A stretch of DNA of 64,000 nt from Sphingobacterium phlebotomi (GTDB lineage Bacteria; Bacteroidota; Bacteroidia; Sphingobacteriales; Sphingobacteriaceae), in assembly GCF_008180195.1 (NCBI RefSeq), contig NZ_VTAV01000014.1:1-64000 (forward strand), written 5' to 3'. A model generated the notes under the pieces. That model did no database searches, was not told where the DNA came from, and saw only the letters and a list, made by a program, of their open reading frames with translations. How positions within the stretch are numbered: the stretch's first letter is position 1; every line of letters begins with the position of its first letter. Of this stretch, positions 35,555 to 43,817 are shown piece by piece. The position numbers and the translations under genes are program-made.

Positions 35555-36589
35555 ATGAAGAAACCTGTATTGGTCATAAAATTTGGTTCGGCTGCGATTA
35601 CAACCAAAGAGGGAGATGTTGATGAACGCATTGTGTTGGAAATTGCCCGGCAGACGGCTCAGCTGCAGTCGAAATATAATATTGTTCTGGTATCGTCAGG
35701 TGCTGTCGCTGCTGGAAAAAAGTATTTAAAAAATTATGATGGAAGTTTATCGGCGCGGAAGGCTGCAGCGGCCATTGGGAATCCGCTGCTTGTCCGCACA
35801 TATAGTACATATTTTAAACCTTTTAATATTGCCTTGGCGCAAAGTCTATGCGAAAGACAGCATTTTGCGAATAGAGCACAATTTCTTCAACTCAAGGATA
35901 CTTATCAAGAGCTTTGGAAGAATAACATCATTCCGATTGCTAATGAGAACGATGTGGTCAGCAATAAGGAACTAAAATTCTCAGACAATGATGAATTGGC
36001 AACATTGATAGCGGTAGGGTTTGGTGCAGAACAACTGCTGTTCAGCACGTCTGTTCCAGGGGTTTTGGATAGTAAAGGAAAGGTGGTTTCACAAATCTCT
36101 ACGATTGATAAAGATGTGTTTTCATTTGTGAAGAAAGAGAAATCGGCTGTCGGTTTAGGAGGAATGACCTCCAAACTCAATTTCGCAAGGCTGGCAAATC
36201 AAATGGGCATACAAACGGTTATCTTCAGTATGCAAACGGAGGATGGGATTTTAAAAGCGGTTAAAGGTGAGACAGGAACCGTTTGTTTACCCCAGAAAAA
36301 AAAGGTATCTTCGAGGAACAAGTGGCTTGCAACGGGCAGTCTTATCAAAGCATTGGTACATGTTGATGAGGGTGCGGCGAACGCCATTCAAAATCGTAAA
36401 AGCCTGTTAGCTGTAGGTGTAGTAGCCATCAATCAAGCCTTGGAAACAGGTGAGGTTTTTCAAATAGCTAATGAAGAAGGAGAGGTATTCGCTGTGGCAA
36501 AATCAAAAATTGATGTCATGAATGTGGAATCGATCCGCAAGAAAAAGAACGTAGCAATAGCGCATGCCGATGATATTGTGTTATTGTGA
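35555..36589 (+). CDS. proB: Glutamate 5-kinase
   Basis: First step of proline synthesis: phosphorylates glutamate to gamma-glutamyl phosphate. The amino-acid kinase domain spans about residues 1-255 (VIKFGSAAITTKEG, LVSSGAVAAGKKYL, GVGGMTSK-like GLGGMTSKLN). A short PUA-like region of about 75 residues follows (ATGSLIKALVHVDEGA onward). Length 344, somewhat shorter than the 367 of E. coli, mainly in the C-terminal part. proA follows after 46 bp, forming the proBA operon. Confidence 0.95.
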   Translation: MKKPVLVIKFGSAAITTKEGDVDERIVLEIARQTAQLQSKYNIVLVSSGAVAAGKKYLKNYDGSLSARKAAAAIGNPLLVRTYSTYFKPFNIALAQSLCERQHFANRAQFLQLKDTYQELWKNNIIPIANENDVVSNKELKFSDNDELATLIAVGFGAEQLLFSTSVPGVLDSKGKVVSQISTIDKDVFSFVKKEKSAVGLGGMTSKLNFARLANQMGIQTVIFSMQTEDGILKAVKGETGTVCLPQKKKVSSRNKWLATGSLIKALVHVDEGAANAIQNRKSLLAVGVVAINQALETGEVFQIANEEGEVFAVAKSKIDVMNVESIRKKKNVAIAHADDIVLL

Positions 36590-36635
36590 TGGGTTGTTTT
36601 GTAACATATAATTAAAAAAGGAAAGGGATTTTTAG

Positions 36636-37889
36636 ATGACGAAGGAAAGTATCCAGGAAGAGTTAAAGGCTGCTCATGAAGCTACCATAGCGATTAAACG
36701 TTTGAGCGATAATGGGAAACAACAGTTATTAAGAGATATTGCTAATTCACTTGAACAACGTGTAGATGATATTATTCTGGAGAATAAGAAAGACTTGGAG
36801 CGTATGGATCAAGAAGATCCGCGGTTCGATAGATTATTGTTGGATAGAGACCGGATTTTGGCATTATCAGCTAGTTTGATCGATGTTGCAAACCTACCAG
36901 ATCCGACAGGGTTATTGCTTTCTAGCAAAGAACTAGAGAATGGATTGTTGGTTGAGAAGAAAACTGTTCCTCTCGGAGTGGTAGGCGTGATTTATGAATC
37001 CAGGCCAAATGTAACCGTAGACGTGGCTGCATTATGTATACGATCTGGGAATGTGTGTGTATTACGAGGAGGATCCGATGCTTGGTTTACGAATAGTGTG
37101 TTGGTCGAGATTATACAAGAAGAATTACGTAGACATAACTTAAATGTACATATTGTGCAATTGTTGCCGACGGATAGGGCATTTGTGAGTGAATTGCTTT
37201 CCGCTACACAATATGTAGACATCATTATCCCAAGAGGGTCACAAGCGCTTATTGATTTAGTCCGTGAACAGGCAAAGGTTCCAGTTATTGAAACGGGAGC
37301 AGGAGTATGCCATACGTATGTAGAGCGGACGGGCGACTTGGATAAGGCTGCGAAAATTATAGCGAATGCTAAAATACAGCGACCATCGGTATGTAATGCG
37401 TTGGATACTGTTTTGGTTGATAAGGAAGTAGCGAAAGATCTATTAGGTAAGGTTATTCCTTATTTTAAAGAAAGTAGTGTAAAAATCTATGCAGATGAAA
37501 CGGCGTTTTCCATTTTAAAAGAGCTTGGCTATCCATTGTTGGAATTAGCTAAAGAAGAAGACTTTGGTCGAGAGTTTCTATCGTTGCAGTGTTCGATCAA
37601 GGTAGTGGAAAATTTTGATGAGGCCTTAACACATATTGCTGAACATTCTTCCAAGCATTCGGAATGTATTGTTTCAACAGATTCCGAACGTATCCATACG
37701 TACATGGAAACGGTGGATGCAGCTGCAGTTTACACGAATGCGTCTACGCGATTCACGGATGGCGGTGCTTTTGGGCTTGGAGCTGAAATAGGGATCTCTA
37801 CACAGAAACTCCATGCGAGAGGGCCTTTCGCTTTAGAGAAATTGGTAACGGAGAAATGGTATGTTATGGGCAATGGACAAATTAGATAG
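36636..37889 (+). CDS. proA: Glutamate-5-semialdehyde dehydrogenase (gamma-glutamyl phosphate reductase)
   Basis: Second step of proline synthesis, NADPH-dependent reduction of gamma-glutamyl phosphate. The aldehyde dehydrogenase fold is clear: GVIYESRPNVTVD, CVLRGGSDAWFTN, and the active-site cysteine in KIQRPSVCNALDTVL. The ending RFTDGGAFGLGAEIGISTQKLHARGP is highly conserved in ProA. A purine-rich AAGGAAAGGG lies about 10 bp before the ATG, a better ribosome site than most genes here have. Length 417. Confidence 0.97.
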   Translation: MTKESIQEELKAAHEATIAIKRLSDNGKQQLLRDIANSLEQRVDDIILENKKDLERMDQEDPRFDRLLLDRDRILALSASLIDVANLPDPTGLLLSSKELENGLLVEKKTVPLGVVGVIYESRPNVTVDVAALCIRSGNVCVLRGGSDAWFTNSVLVEIIQEELRRHNLNVHIVQLLPTDRAFVSELLSATQYVDIIIPRGSQALIDLVREQAKVPVIETGAGVCHTYVERTGDLDKAAKIIANAKIQRPSVCNALDTVLVDKEVAKDLLGKVIPYFKESSVKIYADETAFSILKELGYPLLELAKEEDFGREFLSLQCSIKVVENFDEALTHIAEHSSKHSECIVSTDSERIHTYMETVDAAAVYTNASTRFTDGGAFGLGAEIGISTQKLHARGPFALEKLVTEKWYVMGNGQIR

Positions 37890-37951
37890 TGTATTGTCTC
37901 TAGAATTACGTCCTTTAAAAGCGATGGGTCCTAACAAATGACAAGTGCGTA

Positions 37952-38356
37952 ATGGGTATTAGATACGAGAAAGATACAATCCTGAATTGGATCAATGAAA
38001 TGGGCAAGTTTTTGCGTTTGCTCGTTGATAAATATGAGGCTTTTGATGAACCTGCTGAGCCAGCGGTTGTGGAGGAAGGCTATCGTAACTTTTTTGGAAA
38101 AGATAGAGACTGGTTATTAGGACTTCCCCAGAATGAACTTTTGACTTATGTGGAGCAGGAGTTGCAGACGGAGCAAATTCGTCCATTAGCGCTACTTTTC
38201 TTGCGCGATGCTTTGCTGTCTCCTGCAGATGAAACACAACAGCAACTCCTACGAAATTCGAAATTTCTCTTGGAGCATGTGTCGCAGAAGTTGGGGAGTT
38301 TCTCCTTTGAAGATTACGGGAATCTGACACTTATCGCCGAAAGATTACAGAAATGA
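37952..38356 (+). CDS. Hypothetical helical protein
   Basis: A 134-residue cytoplasmic protein with no signal peptide or membrane segment, predicted almost wholly helical and acidic. Leu-rich heptad-like stretches (LLTYVEQELQTEQIRPLALLFLRDALL) suggest a helical-repeat or TPR-like bundle. The family is not recognised. It starts 62 bp after proA on the same strand and could be co-transcribed. Real coding is supported by its consistent codon usage and lack of a better alternative frame. Confidence 0.55.
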   Translation: MGIRYEKDTILNWINEMGKFLRLLVDKYEAFDEPAEPAVVEEGYRNFFGKDRDWLLGLPQNELLTYVEQELQTEQIRPLALLFLRDALLSPADETQQQLLRNSKFLLEHVSQKLGSFSFEDYGNLTLIAERLQK

Positions 38357-38444
38357 GATGCAGTTCCATTTTGAAAACTCAAATAATCTACTAAATTTGT
38401 AGAGAATAAAAATGTTTATTAAAAAACCTTAAAATTTTTAAGAT

Positions 38445-39080
38445 ATGAGTTTACGATTAGGCGATGTTGCTCCAAACTTCCAGGCAGACACATCCATAGG
38501 AAAAATTGACTTTTACGAATATATTGACGGTGGCTGGGCAGTTTTATATTCGCACCCTTCAGATTACACTCCTGTGTGTACAACAGAGCTTGGCCGTACT
38601 GCACAGTTGAAATCAGAGTTTGAAAAAAGAAATACGAAAGTATTAGCATTAAGTGTCGATTCAGTGGAAGACCACCTCGGTTGGATTAAAGATATCAACG
38701 AAACACAGAATTGCGACGTAGATTTCCCGATTATTGCAGATAAAGATCGTCAGGTAGCTGAGTTGTATGATATGATTCATCCAAATGCTTCTGCTACAGC
38801 AACGGTACGCTCGGTATTTGTTATCGGCCCGGATAAGAAAATTAAATTGACATTAACTTACCCGGCTTCTACAGGTCGGAATTTCAATGAGATTTTACGG
38901 GTGATTGATTCACTTCAATTGACGGACGAATATTCTGTAGCTACACCTGCAGACTGGAAAGATGGCGAGGATGTAATTGTTGTTCCTGCGATAAAAACAG
39001 AGGACATTCCGGCTAAATTCCCAAAAGGCTACACCGAAGTAAAACCTTACTTGCGTGTTACGCCACAACCGAATAAATAA
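38445..39080 (+). CDS. 1-Cys peroxiredoxin, Prx6 family
   Basis: Reduces hydrogen peroxide and organic hydroperoxides. The peroxidatic cysteine is in SHPSDYTPVCTTELGR (near residue 45). The Prx6-type C-terminal extension is present (ATPADWKDGEDVIVVPAI and PKGYTEVKPYLRVTPQP). At 211 residues it matches the family. No resolving cysteine in the usual 2-Cys position; another cysteine occurs in NETQNCDVDFP. It is a single gene with a strong terminator. Confidence 0.95.
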   Translation: MSLRLGDVAPNFQADTSIGKIDFYEYIDGGWAVLYSHPSDYTPVCTTELGRTAQLKSEFEKRNTKVLALSVDSVEDHLGWIKDINETQNCDVDFPIIADKDRQVAELYDMIHPNASATATVRSVFVIGPDKKIKLTLTYPASTGRNFNEILRVIDSLQLTDEYSVATPADWKDGEDVIVVPAIKTEDIPAKFPKGYTEVKPYLRVTPQPNK

Positions 39081-39119
39081 AAAAGAAACGGGCAAATCTT
39101 ATTTTGCCCGTTTCTTTTT
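39078..39119. terminator. Bidirectional terminator between peroxiredoxin and serine protease
   Basis: A perfect 16-bp stem (39081-39096 with 39103-39118), with A-rich and T-rich flanks, lies between two convergent genes and overlaps both stop codons. It can end transcription on both strands. Confidence 0.9.
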
Positions 39120-40236
39120 AATAAACCTTCACGATATAAACGTAATCCTGTAGTTTTTTTATCTGATCGGTTCGTGACAAATTTTGCAATAAATTTTTAT
39201 TGTTCAGAACGACATTTTTTCCATTAAGAGAGTCCGCCGGGATACTATTCAATGTTTCCATCAGCGCCTTCGTCTTGATTGCAAAAGCGGCACCATCTAT
39301 TCCCTTTTGTTTTCCACTGATAATCCCAATGACATTACCTTCTTTATCTAGTAATGGGCCACCGCTGTTACCTGGGTTTACCGGGATTGATATTTGATAA
39401 GCAAGTGTGTCGCCGGCGTATCCAGTAGAAGAACTGAGATAACCTTGTCCATAAACTGCCTCATCTCTAGGGAAGCCAATGGTGTAAACATCTTCCCCCA
39501 TATCAGAGTCTTGTCTCTTAAAAGTATATGGGATGCTCTTTATAGATTTAAAAGTGGAGTCGTTGATATGTAGGATCGCCAAATCCTTTTCCGGATTCGT
39601 GAATACAATATCCGCCTTGAAAGATTCTCCTTTATGATTCTGCAAGTGTACCGAGTCAGCTCCGGTGATAACATGGTAGTTCGTGACGACGTAGCCATTT
39701 TTTGTAATCATAAATCCCGTCGCACCGTAATGCATCGTTTCCTTAACGTTGTCTTTGGTGTTGTCTTTGGTGTTGTTGATGTTTTGAATAGCCGCATTCT
39801 GTGCGTTTACATTACGTTTTACCGTATTCATATCTCGACGTAACGCACTGTAATCGGATGTCGCTTTTCTGAGGTTTTTATAATATCCCGTTAACCATAA
39901 AGTCGAAAATACCGATACAATGGCAATAGCAGCCGCCACAGCAGCATTGAGCTTCAATCTATCCCATAAGCTGATAACTTTAGTTGCCGGTTTTGGGGTG
40001 TGAACTTTATGGTAGTCCTGCGCAATATGTTCTAAATTTCGCTTGAAATTTGAACGTGACTCTGCTCTTTTCATGGTGGTTAAAAAGGCTTTGTGCTGTG
40101 CGAAAAGTTCGGCATTTGCCGGGTTTTCTGCACAATACATTTCAAACTTCAATTGATCTTCGTGGGAAAGTTCTCCCCGAAGGTATGCATCCGCCCACGC
40201 TGTAAACTCCTGTTGATTTAAGCCTTTCATGCCCAT
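39118..40236 (-). CDS. Anti-sigma-like head fused to a periplasmic trypsin-like (S1C) serine protease
   Basis: A 372-residue membrane protein. Residues 1-80 (FTAWADAYLRGELSHEDQLK) resemble the cytoplasmic heads of anti-sigma factors; a membrane helix spans about 97-118, then a short coiled coil (120-150) and a linker with a duplicated NTKD unit. From about residue 165 a chymotrypsin-fold protease carries the triad H188 (VVTNYHVI), D218 (EKDLAIL) and S291 (PGNSGGPL). No PDZ domain follows. The ECF sigma gene lies 11 bp upstream, so the pair is a sigma/anti-sigma unit in which the sensor domain is a protease. Sensing of envelope stress by the protease is inference. Confidence 0.83.
   Translation of the reverse strand: MGMKGLNQQEFTAWADAYLRGELSHEDQLKFEMYCAENPANAELFAQHKAFLTTMKRAESRSNFKRNLEHIAQDYHKVHTPKPATKVISLWDRLKLNAAVAAAIAIVSVFSTLWLTGYYKNLRKATSDYSALRRDMNTVKRNVNAQNAAIQNINNTKDNTKDNVKETMHYGATGFMITKNGYVVTNYHVITGADSVHLQNHKGESFKADIVFTNPEKDLAILHINDSTFKSIKSIPYTFKRQDSDMGEDVYTIGFPRDEAVYGQGYLSSSTGYAGDTLAYQISIPVNPGNSGGPLLDKEGNVIGIISGKQKGIDGAAFAIKTKALMETLNSIPADSLNGKNVVLNNKNLLQNLSRTDQIKKLQDYVYIVKVY
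39748..39771. repeat. Perfect 12-bp tandem duplication in the protease linker
   Basis: The unit GTTGTCTTTGGT occurs twice head-to-tail inside the protease gene, with a partial third copy. It encodes the duplicated NTKD motif of the periplasmic linker. Its length is a multiple of three, so copy-number change would keep the frame. Confidence 0.75.
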
Positions 40237-40247
40237 TTAATTGTAAC

Positions 40248-40817
40248 TTACTTTTTGAAAAATATCTTTTTTAAACGCTGAAGACATTTATACTTTTGCG
40301 TCTTTGCATTATCGGCGTTCGTGTAACCAAATTTTTCACAAATAGCTGCCATCGATTCCCCTTGTATATAAAAATCATATAAGATCGTTCGACAGGGTTC
40401 TCCTAATCCGTTTAATGCATCTTCCATTTGAACGAGATTAGCTTCCTTCATCTCATGATCTTCGATCACTTCTTCAGCAGCTAGCGATTCCCCGTAATCA
40501 TCTATTGAATCCTTACGATATTTCGCCTCGCCACGAGTAAGGTGTTTAAGCCACAATCGTTTGGAAATCGCATATAAGAATGTTTGTAATTTGCTGCTCA
40601 AAACAAAATCACCATCACTGATTTTATTATACAGCACCATCACGGTTTCTTGGAAAATATCCTGCGCCTCCTCTCTGCTACCACGATTGTTGATAACCAT
40701 ATTGGCAATGGGTGGGAAATGTATTTGATATAATTGCTGGATAGCAAGGTTATCCCCTTCCCTGATGCCGTCAATGATTTCGGAATCAATCTGTAAATCG
40801 CTTTTTTCCTTACTCAC
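40248..40817 (-). CDS. ECF RNA polymerase sigma factor
   Basis: A 189-residue sigma-70 family protein with region 2 (IQQLYQIHFPPIANMVI, QDIFQETVMVLYNKI) and region 4 (CRTILYDFYIQGESMAAICEKFGYTNADNAKTQKYKCLQRL). It precedes the anti-sigma-like protease by 11 bp in the same operon. Region 4 ends with a YTNADNAKTQKYKC helix typical of this Bacteroidota subgroup. A possible -7 element (TACTTTTG, 40897-40904) lies upstream, giving a leader of about 75 bases. Confidence 0.9.
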   Translation of the reverse strand: MSKEKSDLQIDSEIIDGIREGDNLAIQQLYQIHFPPIANMVINNRGSREEAQDIFQETVMVLYNKISDGDFVLSSKLQTFLYAISKRLWLKHLTRGEAKYRKDSIDDYGESLAAEEVIEDHEMKEANLVQMEDALNGLGEPCRTILYDFYIQGESMAAICEKFGYTNADNAKTQKYKCLQRLKKIFFKK

Positions 40818-40896
40818 TTATTAATACCTTTTTAATCAAATAGTAACCTATTTTGCCGGATAAATTTTAAAATTTTTCATCAAGTAGATGAGAAAT

Positions 40897-40904
40897 CAAA
40901 AGTA
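40897..40904 (-). promoter_or_regulatory. -7 promoter element for the sigma/protease operon
   Basis: TACTTTTG on the minus strand fits TAnnTTTG. No TTTG is found 19 bp upstream, so the promoter is only half supported. It lies between this operon and divergent ispF. Confidence 0.4.
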
Positions 40905-40934
40905 GCAAATAAATTTTTGTATGTTCGTGTTGTT

Positions 40935-41414
40935 ATGAAGATAAAGGTAGGTTTTGGTTTTGATGTCCATCAAATGAAAGAAGGACATCCATTTGTAATA
41001 GGCGGCGTACAATTGGAACACCACGCGGGAGCGTTCGGACATTCGGACGCGGATGTCTTAGTGCATGCAATATGTGATGCTATACTAGGTGCGGCAAACT
41101 TAGAAGATATCGGATTTCATTTTCCTAATACCGATCCTAAATGGAAAGGGATCAGTAGTCTCATATTGCTGGAAGAATGTGTAAAACTCCTAAAAGAAAA
41201 GGGATACATGTTGGGCAATATTGATGGTATGCTCTGTTTGGAAGCTCCAAAGATTAAGCCGTACATCCTCGCCATGAAAGAAAATATTGCTAAAGCTGCG
41301 GGGATGGATATAGATGACATATCCATCAAGGCGACGACCAATGAAACAATGGGTTTCATAGGGCGTCAAGAAGGTGTTGTGGCTTATGCTGTGTGCCTTA
41401 TTGAGAAGTCTTAG
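40935..41414 (+). CDS. ispF: 2-C-methyl-D-erythritol 2,4-cyclodiphosphate synthase
   Basis: Fifth step of the MEP isoprenoid pathway, forming the cyclic diphosphate with CMP release. The metal-binding DVHQ motif (GFGFDVHQ), the HSDADVLVHAICDAILGA block and DISIKATTNETMGFIGR are present. The ATG at 40935 gives the family's 159 residues; an in-frame TTG at 40917 would add six. ispG of the same pathway is at 49145-51160. Confidence 0.97.
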   Translation: MKIKVGFGFDVHQMKEGHPFVIGGVQLEHHAGAFGHSDADVLVHAICDAILGAANLEDIGFHFPNTDPKWKGISSLILLEECVKLLKEKGYMLGNIDGMLCLEAPKIKPYILAMKENIAKAAGMDIDDISIKATTNETMGFIGRQEGVVAYAVCLIEKS

Positions 41415-41457
41415 GACTTCCTTCTAAACTTTTTTAAACTTATTAAAACGAGAATGT

Positions 41458-41465
41458 TAACTTTG
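41458..41465 (+). promoter_or_regulatory. -7 promoter element for the PBP1A gene
   Basis: TAACTTTG matches TAnnTTTG 24 bp before the PBP start codon, immediately after ispF. No well-spaced TTTG at -33. Confidence 0.4.
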
Positions 41466-41489
41466 TAGCGGAACCCTATCATAGATGCA

Positions 41490-43736
41490 ATGAAGAGAGA
41501 ATCAAAGCAGAAGTTGACAGACATCGATATTAAACGATATACCCGGAATTTTTGGATGATATTGTGCAGCATCGTTATACTTGGAGCACTTTTCCTCGTA
41601 AGTGTGCGTTTGGGCGCGTTTGGCAAATTACCATCTTTTGAGGAACTGGAAAATCCGAAGAGCAATTTGGCTTCGGAGATATTGACCGATGATCTCAAGG
41701 TTTTGGGCACCTATTATAAACACAATCGCTCCAATGTAAAATACAGCGAATTGTCTCCCAATTTAGTCCACGCGCTGATTTCTACAGAAGACAAACGTTT
41801 TTATGAGCATTCCGGTATTGACTATTCTCGTACGATAACTTCCGTTATTTACACCACACTTCTTAATAAGAAGCAAGGAGGGAGTACGATTACCCAACAG
41901 TTGGCTTTAAATCTATTCTCCGAACGGAGAGAACGTAATACGTCTAAGCGTATCATGCAGAAATTCCAGGAGTGGATTACCGCGGTTCGTCTGGAAAGGA
42001 GTTATACCAAAGAGGAAATCATCACGATGTATTTCAATACGGTCGATTTTGGAGCCTACAATACCTTTGGTATAAAATCGGCTGCCAGAACGTATTTTGA
42101 TACTACGCCTGATCAATTGACTCCAGAACAAGCTGCCACGTTGGTAGGGATGTTGAAAGGTACCTATATCTATTCACCTGTAAGATTCCCGGAGAATTCT
42201 ATAAAACGTCGGAATACCGTGTTGAATAATATGGTTGACCAAAATTTTCTAACCAAGGAAGAAGGACAGAAGGCTAAGGAGCAAGCATTGGATTTGAAGC
42301 TTCGTATATCGAATTATGGAGAGGGCATGGCGCCTTATTTCCGCGCGGTATTGAAAGAAGAATTAAAAAAGGAATTTAAACGTTTATCCATTACTCGAGC
42401 AGATGGCACACCCTACGATTTGGATCGTGATGGATTGAAAGTGTATACACCGATCAACTACGCGATGCAGCAATATGCAGAAGATGCGCAAAGGGAATGG
42501 ATGGAAAAACTACAGCGGGATTTTGATAGACAGTATCGGAATTTGGATCCATTTAAGGGAGAAAATGCGAAATTATTGATTTCTGGCATGCGTCGCTCCG
42601 ACCGTTATCGTGTGTTGAAAGAGACTGGTCTGTCGGAAGAGGAAATTAAACAAGAATTTAATAAGAAAGTGCCGATGACCTTGTTTACTTATAAAGGAAA
42701 TGTAGATACGGTCATGACACCAATGGATTCTATTCGTTACAACAAGCTTTTTCTACGAAACGCCGTCATGTCTATGGAACCGAAAACAGGTCATATCAAG
42801 GCATGGGTCGGCGGCACCAGTTTCGAGCATTTTAAATTCGATCACGTAAAGCTGGCGCAAAGGCAAGTGGGTTCAACAGCGAAGCCGTTTACCTATGCTG
42901 CTGCGATTGATAATGGATATTCTCCCTGTTTTCCGGTTCCTAACCATTCCCGTACTTACGGCAACTGGACACCTCGTGGAACAGTTCAAGGCGGAGACCC
43001 TATTACGTTGAAAAATGCGTTAAAATATTCACAAAACTTTGCTTCTGCTTATGTCATCAATGAAGTGGGGGCGGCAACGGTCGCGTCATTGACCAAACGC
43101 ATGGGGATAACATCTAATGTACCGAATTATCCGTCTATTGCATTGGGGGCCTATGAAGCCTCTGTATATGATATGGTCGGAGCTTATGCCGCGTTTGTAA
43201 ACCACGGTACGTGGATTGAACCGACGATGATCTTGCGTGTGGAGGATAAAAATGGTACCCCTATCTATGAGAAAACGCCGACTGTGGTGAAAGCCTTAAA
43301 CGGCGAATCGGCCTATATTATGGTCGATATGTTGAAGGGTGTAGTCGATGGAGGTACAGGTTCTCGCCTACGACGTGCGGAATTTGGTGGATTTAAAAAT
43401 CCGATCGGCGGTAAAACTGGTACAACGAATGATAACTCGGATGCTTGGTTTATCGGTATTACGCCTGATTTGGTAACCGGCGTATGGACAGGAGCGGAAG
43501 ACCGTGGTATCCGTTTCTATAGTATGGCATCCGGACAGGGCGCACAGGCGGCACTTCCCATATTTGGATTGTACATGAAGAAAGTGTATGGTGACAAAGA
43601 GCTGCATTACACACAGGAGGATTTTCCACTTCCTCCGGGTGGATTAACACGTGAAATAGATTGTAGTCAGTATCAGGAGTTTTTAGGTGCACCATCTAGT
43701 GAAGGTTCGTTAAACGATGACCGGTTGGGATTCTAA
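41490..43736 (+). CDS. Penicillin-binding protein 1A family (transglycosylase/transpeptidase)
   Basis: A bifunctional class A PBP of 748 residues that polymerises and crosslinks peptidoglycan. One N-terminal membrane anchor (about 21-43) is followed by a GT51 domain (ALISTEDKRFYEHSGIDYSR with the catalytic glutamate, GGSTITQQLALNL) and the transpeptidase domain with the serine of STAKPF, the SQN motif in KYSQNFASAY and the KTGTTN box. The 70-residue stretch between (about 350-440) is rich in charged residues. It is an independent gene with a terminator. Confidence 0.95.
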   Translation: MKRESKQKLTDIDIKRYTRNFWMILCSIVILGALFLVSVRLGAFGKLPSFEELENPKSNLASEILTDDLKVLGTYYKHNRSNVKYSELSPNLVHALISTEDKRFYEHSGIDYSRTITSVIYTTLLNKKQGGSTITQQLALNLFSERRERNTSKRIMQKFQEWITAVRLERSYTKEEIITMYFNTVDFGAYNTFGIKSAARTYFDTTPDQLTPEQAATLVGMLKGTYIYSPVRFPENSIKRRNTVLNNMVDQNFLTKEEGQKAKEQALDLKLRISNYGEGMAPYFRAVLKEELKKEFKRLSITRADGTPYDLDRDGLKVYTPINYAMQQYAEDAQREWMEKLQRDFDRQYRNLDPFKGENAKLLISGMRRSDRYRVLKETGLSEEEIKQEFNKKVPMTLFTYKGNVDTVMTPMDSIRYNKLFLRNAVMSMEPKTGHIKAWVGGTSFEHFKFDHVKLAQRQVGSTAKPFTYAAAIDNGYSPCFPVPNHSRTYGNWTPRGTVQGGDPITLKNALKYSQNFASAYVINEVGAATVASLTKRMGITSNVPNYPSIALGAYEASVYDMVGAYAAFVNHGTWIEPTMILRVEDKNGTPIYEKTPTVVKALNGESAYIMVDMLKGVVDGGTGSRLRRAEFGGFKNPIGGKTGTTNDNSDAWFIGITPDLVTGVWTGAEDRGIRFYSMASGQGAQAALPIFGLYMKKVYGDKELHYTQEDFPLPPGGLTREIDCSQYQEFLGAPSSEGSLNDDRLGF

Positions 43737-43769
43737 TATTCTTGGTTAATTTAAATAGAATTTATAAAC

Positions 43770-43811
43770 GCCGAACAGCAGATTTTAACGAAATTTGTTG
43801 TTCGGCATTTT
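43770..43811 (+). terminator. Terminator after PBP1A
   Basis: Stem GCCGAACAGCA with TGTTGTTCGGC (one G-U pair), loop of about 15 nt, followed by ATTTT. It ends only 7 bp before the uvrC start codon. Confidence 0.75.
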
Positions 43812-43817
43812 GATGAT

